Origin: Desulfobacteraceae bacterium
GTDB lineage: Bacteria > Desulfobacterota > Desulfobacteria > Desulfobacterales > Desulfosalsimonadaceae
Reading direction: 5' to 3'
Length of the DNA: 5,837 bases
Assembly: GCA_021162325.1 (NCBI GenBank)
Contig: JAGGYV010000179.1
Location: 1-5,837, forward strand
The notes below the pieces were generated by a model. It did not search any database and was not told where the DNA came from. It saw only the letters and a list, made by a program, of their open reading frames with translations. Made by a program: the position numbers and the translations under genes. This document shows, in pieces, positions 4,436 through 5,837 of the stretch; position 1 is the first letter of the stretch, and every line of letters starts with the position of its first letter.

Positions 4436-4571
4436 ATTACATATAGACGTCGTACATCCCCCATTACCTGGTAAAAGCCGGGAGGCCGCCAAACCCAAAG
4501 ACGGTCGGGGGCGCTACGTTGACCAACTTTTTCCGTCCGGCGGGGCCGGGCGGCGACGCCAAGGAGGTAAC

Positions 4572-5531
4572 ATGGATAGATTGTTACATGAGGGACTAGA
4601 TGCAATAAAAGCCCACGGCGGCAGTTATCGCACCCAGGAGGCCCACAGAGACGAGATACGCACGTTTGTGAGTGATCTCCGGGCCGCTGGGTTTGGGGTA
4701 CAAAAGTGGGGGAACATCAAAATGAGCCACGTTGCCGAGGTCGTTGATGCATGGAAGAATCGCAATTTATCGCCAGCCACCATGAAGGAGTATATGTCGG
4801 CGGTGCGGATCGCGGCCCGCGAAAACGGTAATGACCGGATAGCCGACAGCAATAACAATGATTTCGGTCTGCCGGCCCGCACCTACATAGACAATATAGA
4901 CAAATCGTTGCCGCAGGAGGTGTACCATCAAGCTGTGGACACCCTCAAAGCGTCGTCTGACATCCGAGACAACGCTGTGGCTGCACAGATACAGCTACAA
5001 AGGGAGTTAGGGTTGCGCCGGGAAGAATCAGCCAAATTTTCGGCTGATCGGGACGTTCTGGCCGATGGCCGTGCCTACATCTCAGCAGGCACTAAGGGCG
5101 GCCGGGAGCGGATGCTACCGGCGGAGGTGGTGCAACGGCCGGAGGCCCGCGCCGCCATCGACTACGCTAGGCAGGTGAGCAAGGAATTAGGATCAAAAAA
5201 CCTGCTCCCAAAAAATACAACCGAGCGGCAGGCGACCGGGTATTATTACCGGGCAGCCAGAGCCGTAGGAATAAACAAGGCGATTGCCGGGGCTGCATCG
5301 CACGGCAACCGCCACGCATGGGCGCAAACCAGGTACGAGCAATTAACCGGGTTTGTGCCAAGGTGTAAGTTTGCAAAAAAAGAAAGCTATCAAGCTGCCG
5401 CACAAGCAGCAGCAGGTGACAAATGGTCTCAGCTGGACCGAGACGCCCGCCTACAGATCAAGTCCGAGCTGGGCCACGGTCCGGATCGGGATGATGTCGT
5501 ATCTCAGTATTTGGGGTCGGGATCATCGTAG
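4572..5531 (+). CDS. Tyrosine recombinase / integrase (Integrase_1-like)
   Basis: This 319-aa site-specific recombinase would cut and rejoin DNA through a 3'-phosphotyrosine. The start is firm: AAGGAGGT (4561-4568) lies 3 nt before the ATG. Residues 1-95 are a SAM-like, core-binding N-terminal domain (LHEGLDAIKAHGGSYRTQEA..., then LSPATMKEYMSAVR). The catalytic domain shows R149 in LGLRREE, K175 in GTKGGRER, H244-x-x-R247 in SHGNRHAWAQTRYEQLTG, H302 in SELGHG, and nucleophile Y313 in SQYLG. The 55-residue gap between R247 and H302 is longer than in XerC/lambda Int but fits the plasmid- and phage-borne Integrase_1 group as I remember it, where HG.RHAYAQ.RYE.LTG precedes a long insert. So the protein looks intact. 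It is GC-richer than the rest of the window, a sign of separate origin. The likely job is multimer resolution or element integration; the partner site is unknown. Confidence 0.9.
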   Translation: MDRLLHEGLDAIKAHGGSYRTQEAHRDEIRTFVSDLRAAGFGVQKWGNIKMSHVAEVVDAWKNRNLSPATMKEYMSAVRIAARENGNDRIADSNNNDFGLPARTYIDNIDKSLPQEVYHQAVDTLKASSDIRDNAVAAQIQLQRELGLRREESAKFSADRDVLADGRAYISAGTKGGRERMLPAEVVQRPEARAAIDYARQVSKELGSKNLLPKNTTERQATGYYYRAARAVGINKAIAGAASHGNRHAWAQTRYEQLTGFVPRCKFAKKESYQAAAQAAAGDKWSQLDRDARLQIKSELGHGPDRDDVVSQYLGSGSS

Positions 5532-5552
5532 TCGGACAAAAATTAACAAAAG

Positions 5553-5583
5553 AAGGCCGGGGGCACTCTCCCGGCCTTTTTTT
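5553..5583 (+). terminator. Intrinsic terminator of the recombinase gene
   Basis: AAGGCCGGG (5553-5561) pairs with CCCGGCCTT (5570-5578) around an 8-nt loop, followed by a run of seven T (5577-5583). It starts 22 nt after the stop codon. This is a strong rho-independent terminator. Confidence 0.93.
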
Positions 5584-5584
5584 G

Positions 5585-5616
5585 TCTCCTTAACTTTTGG
5601 GTAAAAGTTAAGGAGA
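5585..5616. repeat. 14-bp perfect inverted repeat after the terminator (candidate recombination site)
   Basis: TCTCCTTAACTTTT (5585-5598) and AAAAGTTAAGGAGA (5603-5616) flank GGGT. Read as 12-bp arms around an 8-bp spacer, it has the size and symmetry of a tyrosine-recombinase core site, and it lies immediately behind the recombinase gene. It could equally be a second stem that stops read-through, although no T-run follows it. Confidence 0.55.
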
Positions 5617-5837
5617 AGGAATACAGCTAAAAGCTAACAATAACAAAGTGATAAGTGCTTCTTTCGTGGTTTTGACCAAAACCTGAAATTTTACCTTGTT
5701 AAGATATATATTATATTGTTACAAAACTTAACGTGATGAAGAAATTAATTGCGGAGGTATTTGCCTAGTTCTCTGTAGAAATTCTGGTGAGATCCGAAGG
5801 AATACAGATACAGGGTTGATTCAACAATTTCATAGGC
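5617..5837. other. Right-end AT-rich stretch without a confident gene
   Basis: No gene is seen. TTTACC (5690-5695) and TATATT (5712-5717), 16 nt apart, could be a weak plus-strand promoter. An ATG at 5736 opens only ten codons (MKKLIAEVFA) without an SD, and a GGAGG at 5753-5757 has no matching start. GAAGGAATACAG occurs at 5615-5626 and again at 5796-5807. This may be the leader of a gene lying beyond the window. Confidence 0.4.

Larger units (their letters stand above)
3661..4568. other. Long non-coding region between the origin and the recombinase gene
   Basis: No confident gene is seen in about 900 bp. Left of about 4,030 the DNA is AT-rich and holds a hairpin, CTCAAAA boxes and the short palindrome ATGTGT-T-ACACAT (3828-3840). 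Right of it the base composition turns GC-rich, as in the recombinase gene, and several hairpins appear. A frame from TTG 4031 to the TGA at 4267 (78 codons) has no SD and an unconvincing N-terminus. Its middle (GIIVVYNHDNDRLKKL) faintly recalls a Toprim-like strand, so it may be a gene remnant, but I do not call it a gene. The reverse-strand frame over 4234-4605 is arginine-rich and looks like a shadow of the repeats. Confidence 0.5.

Noticed and set aside
4234..4605. 123-codon minus-strand arginine-rich frame
   Set aside because: It is antisense to hairpins and to the recombinase start, with no recognisable domain and no SD.
4625..5604. Other frames overlapping the recombinase gene
   Set aside because: They are shadows of a well-supported gene with complete catalytic residues.

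Overview
The window looks like the maintenance segment of an iteron-type plasmid, or of an integrated plasmid-like element. It is bacterial: there are strong Shine-Dalgarno sequences, a textbook sigma70-type promoter, a Rep_3-type initiator and a ParA plus ribbon-helix-helix partition pair. Most of the window is AT-rich, but about 4,040-5,580 is visibly GC-richer, so the segment is a mosaic. The host cannot be fixed from the sequence. Low-GC Bacillota with strong SD sites (for example Negativicutes) would fit, but that is a guess.

Layout: (1) 1-841, + strand, is the 3' part of a type I restriction-modification specificity gene (hsdS). Its first target-recognition domain lies left of the window. 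(2) 842-1162 has no confident gene. It ends in a perfect 20-bp palindrome followed by three 8-bp boxes on an 11-bp period, a good candidate for the partition operator and/or centromere. (3) 1163-2171, + strand, holds a small ParA ATPase and a ribbon-helix-helix protein, separated by a 15-bp AT-rich inverted repeat. (4) 2162-3337, - strand, is the replication initiator. It converges on the partition operon with a 10-bp overlap. (5) 3366-3640 is the probable origin: a TTGACT-17-TATAAT promoter for rep, a possible Rep operator over its -35 box, an array of 21-bp iterons, four 9-bp purine-rich repeats and GTTGTT repeats. (6) 3630-4570 has no confident gene but is full of structure: two GC hairpins, a run of CTCAAAA boxes, an 85-nt extended hairpin with an extra copy of its arm, and three small hairpins. 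(7) 4572-5531, + strand, is a tyrosine recombinase with all catalytic residues, followed by a strong intrinsic terminator and a 14-bp perfect inverted repeat. (8) 5617-5837 holds no confident gene.

How the parts would work together: the initiator binds the iterons to start replication and probably represses its own promoter. ParA and the RHH protein segregate the replicon. The recombinase could resolve multimers or integrate the element. HsdS would give DNA specificity to a type I methylase/nuclease encoded to the left. I saw no fully new system. The parts most worth a second look are the boxed partition site, the dual repeat system at the origin, and the structured non-coding DNA on both sides of the recombinase gene.
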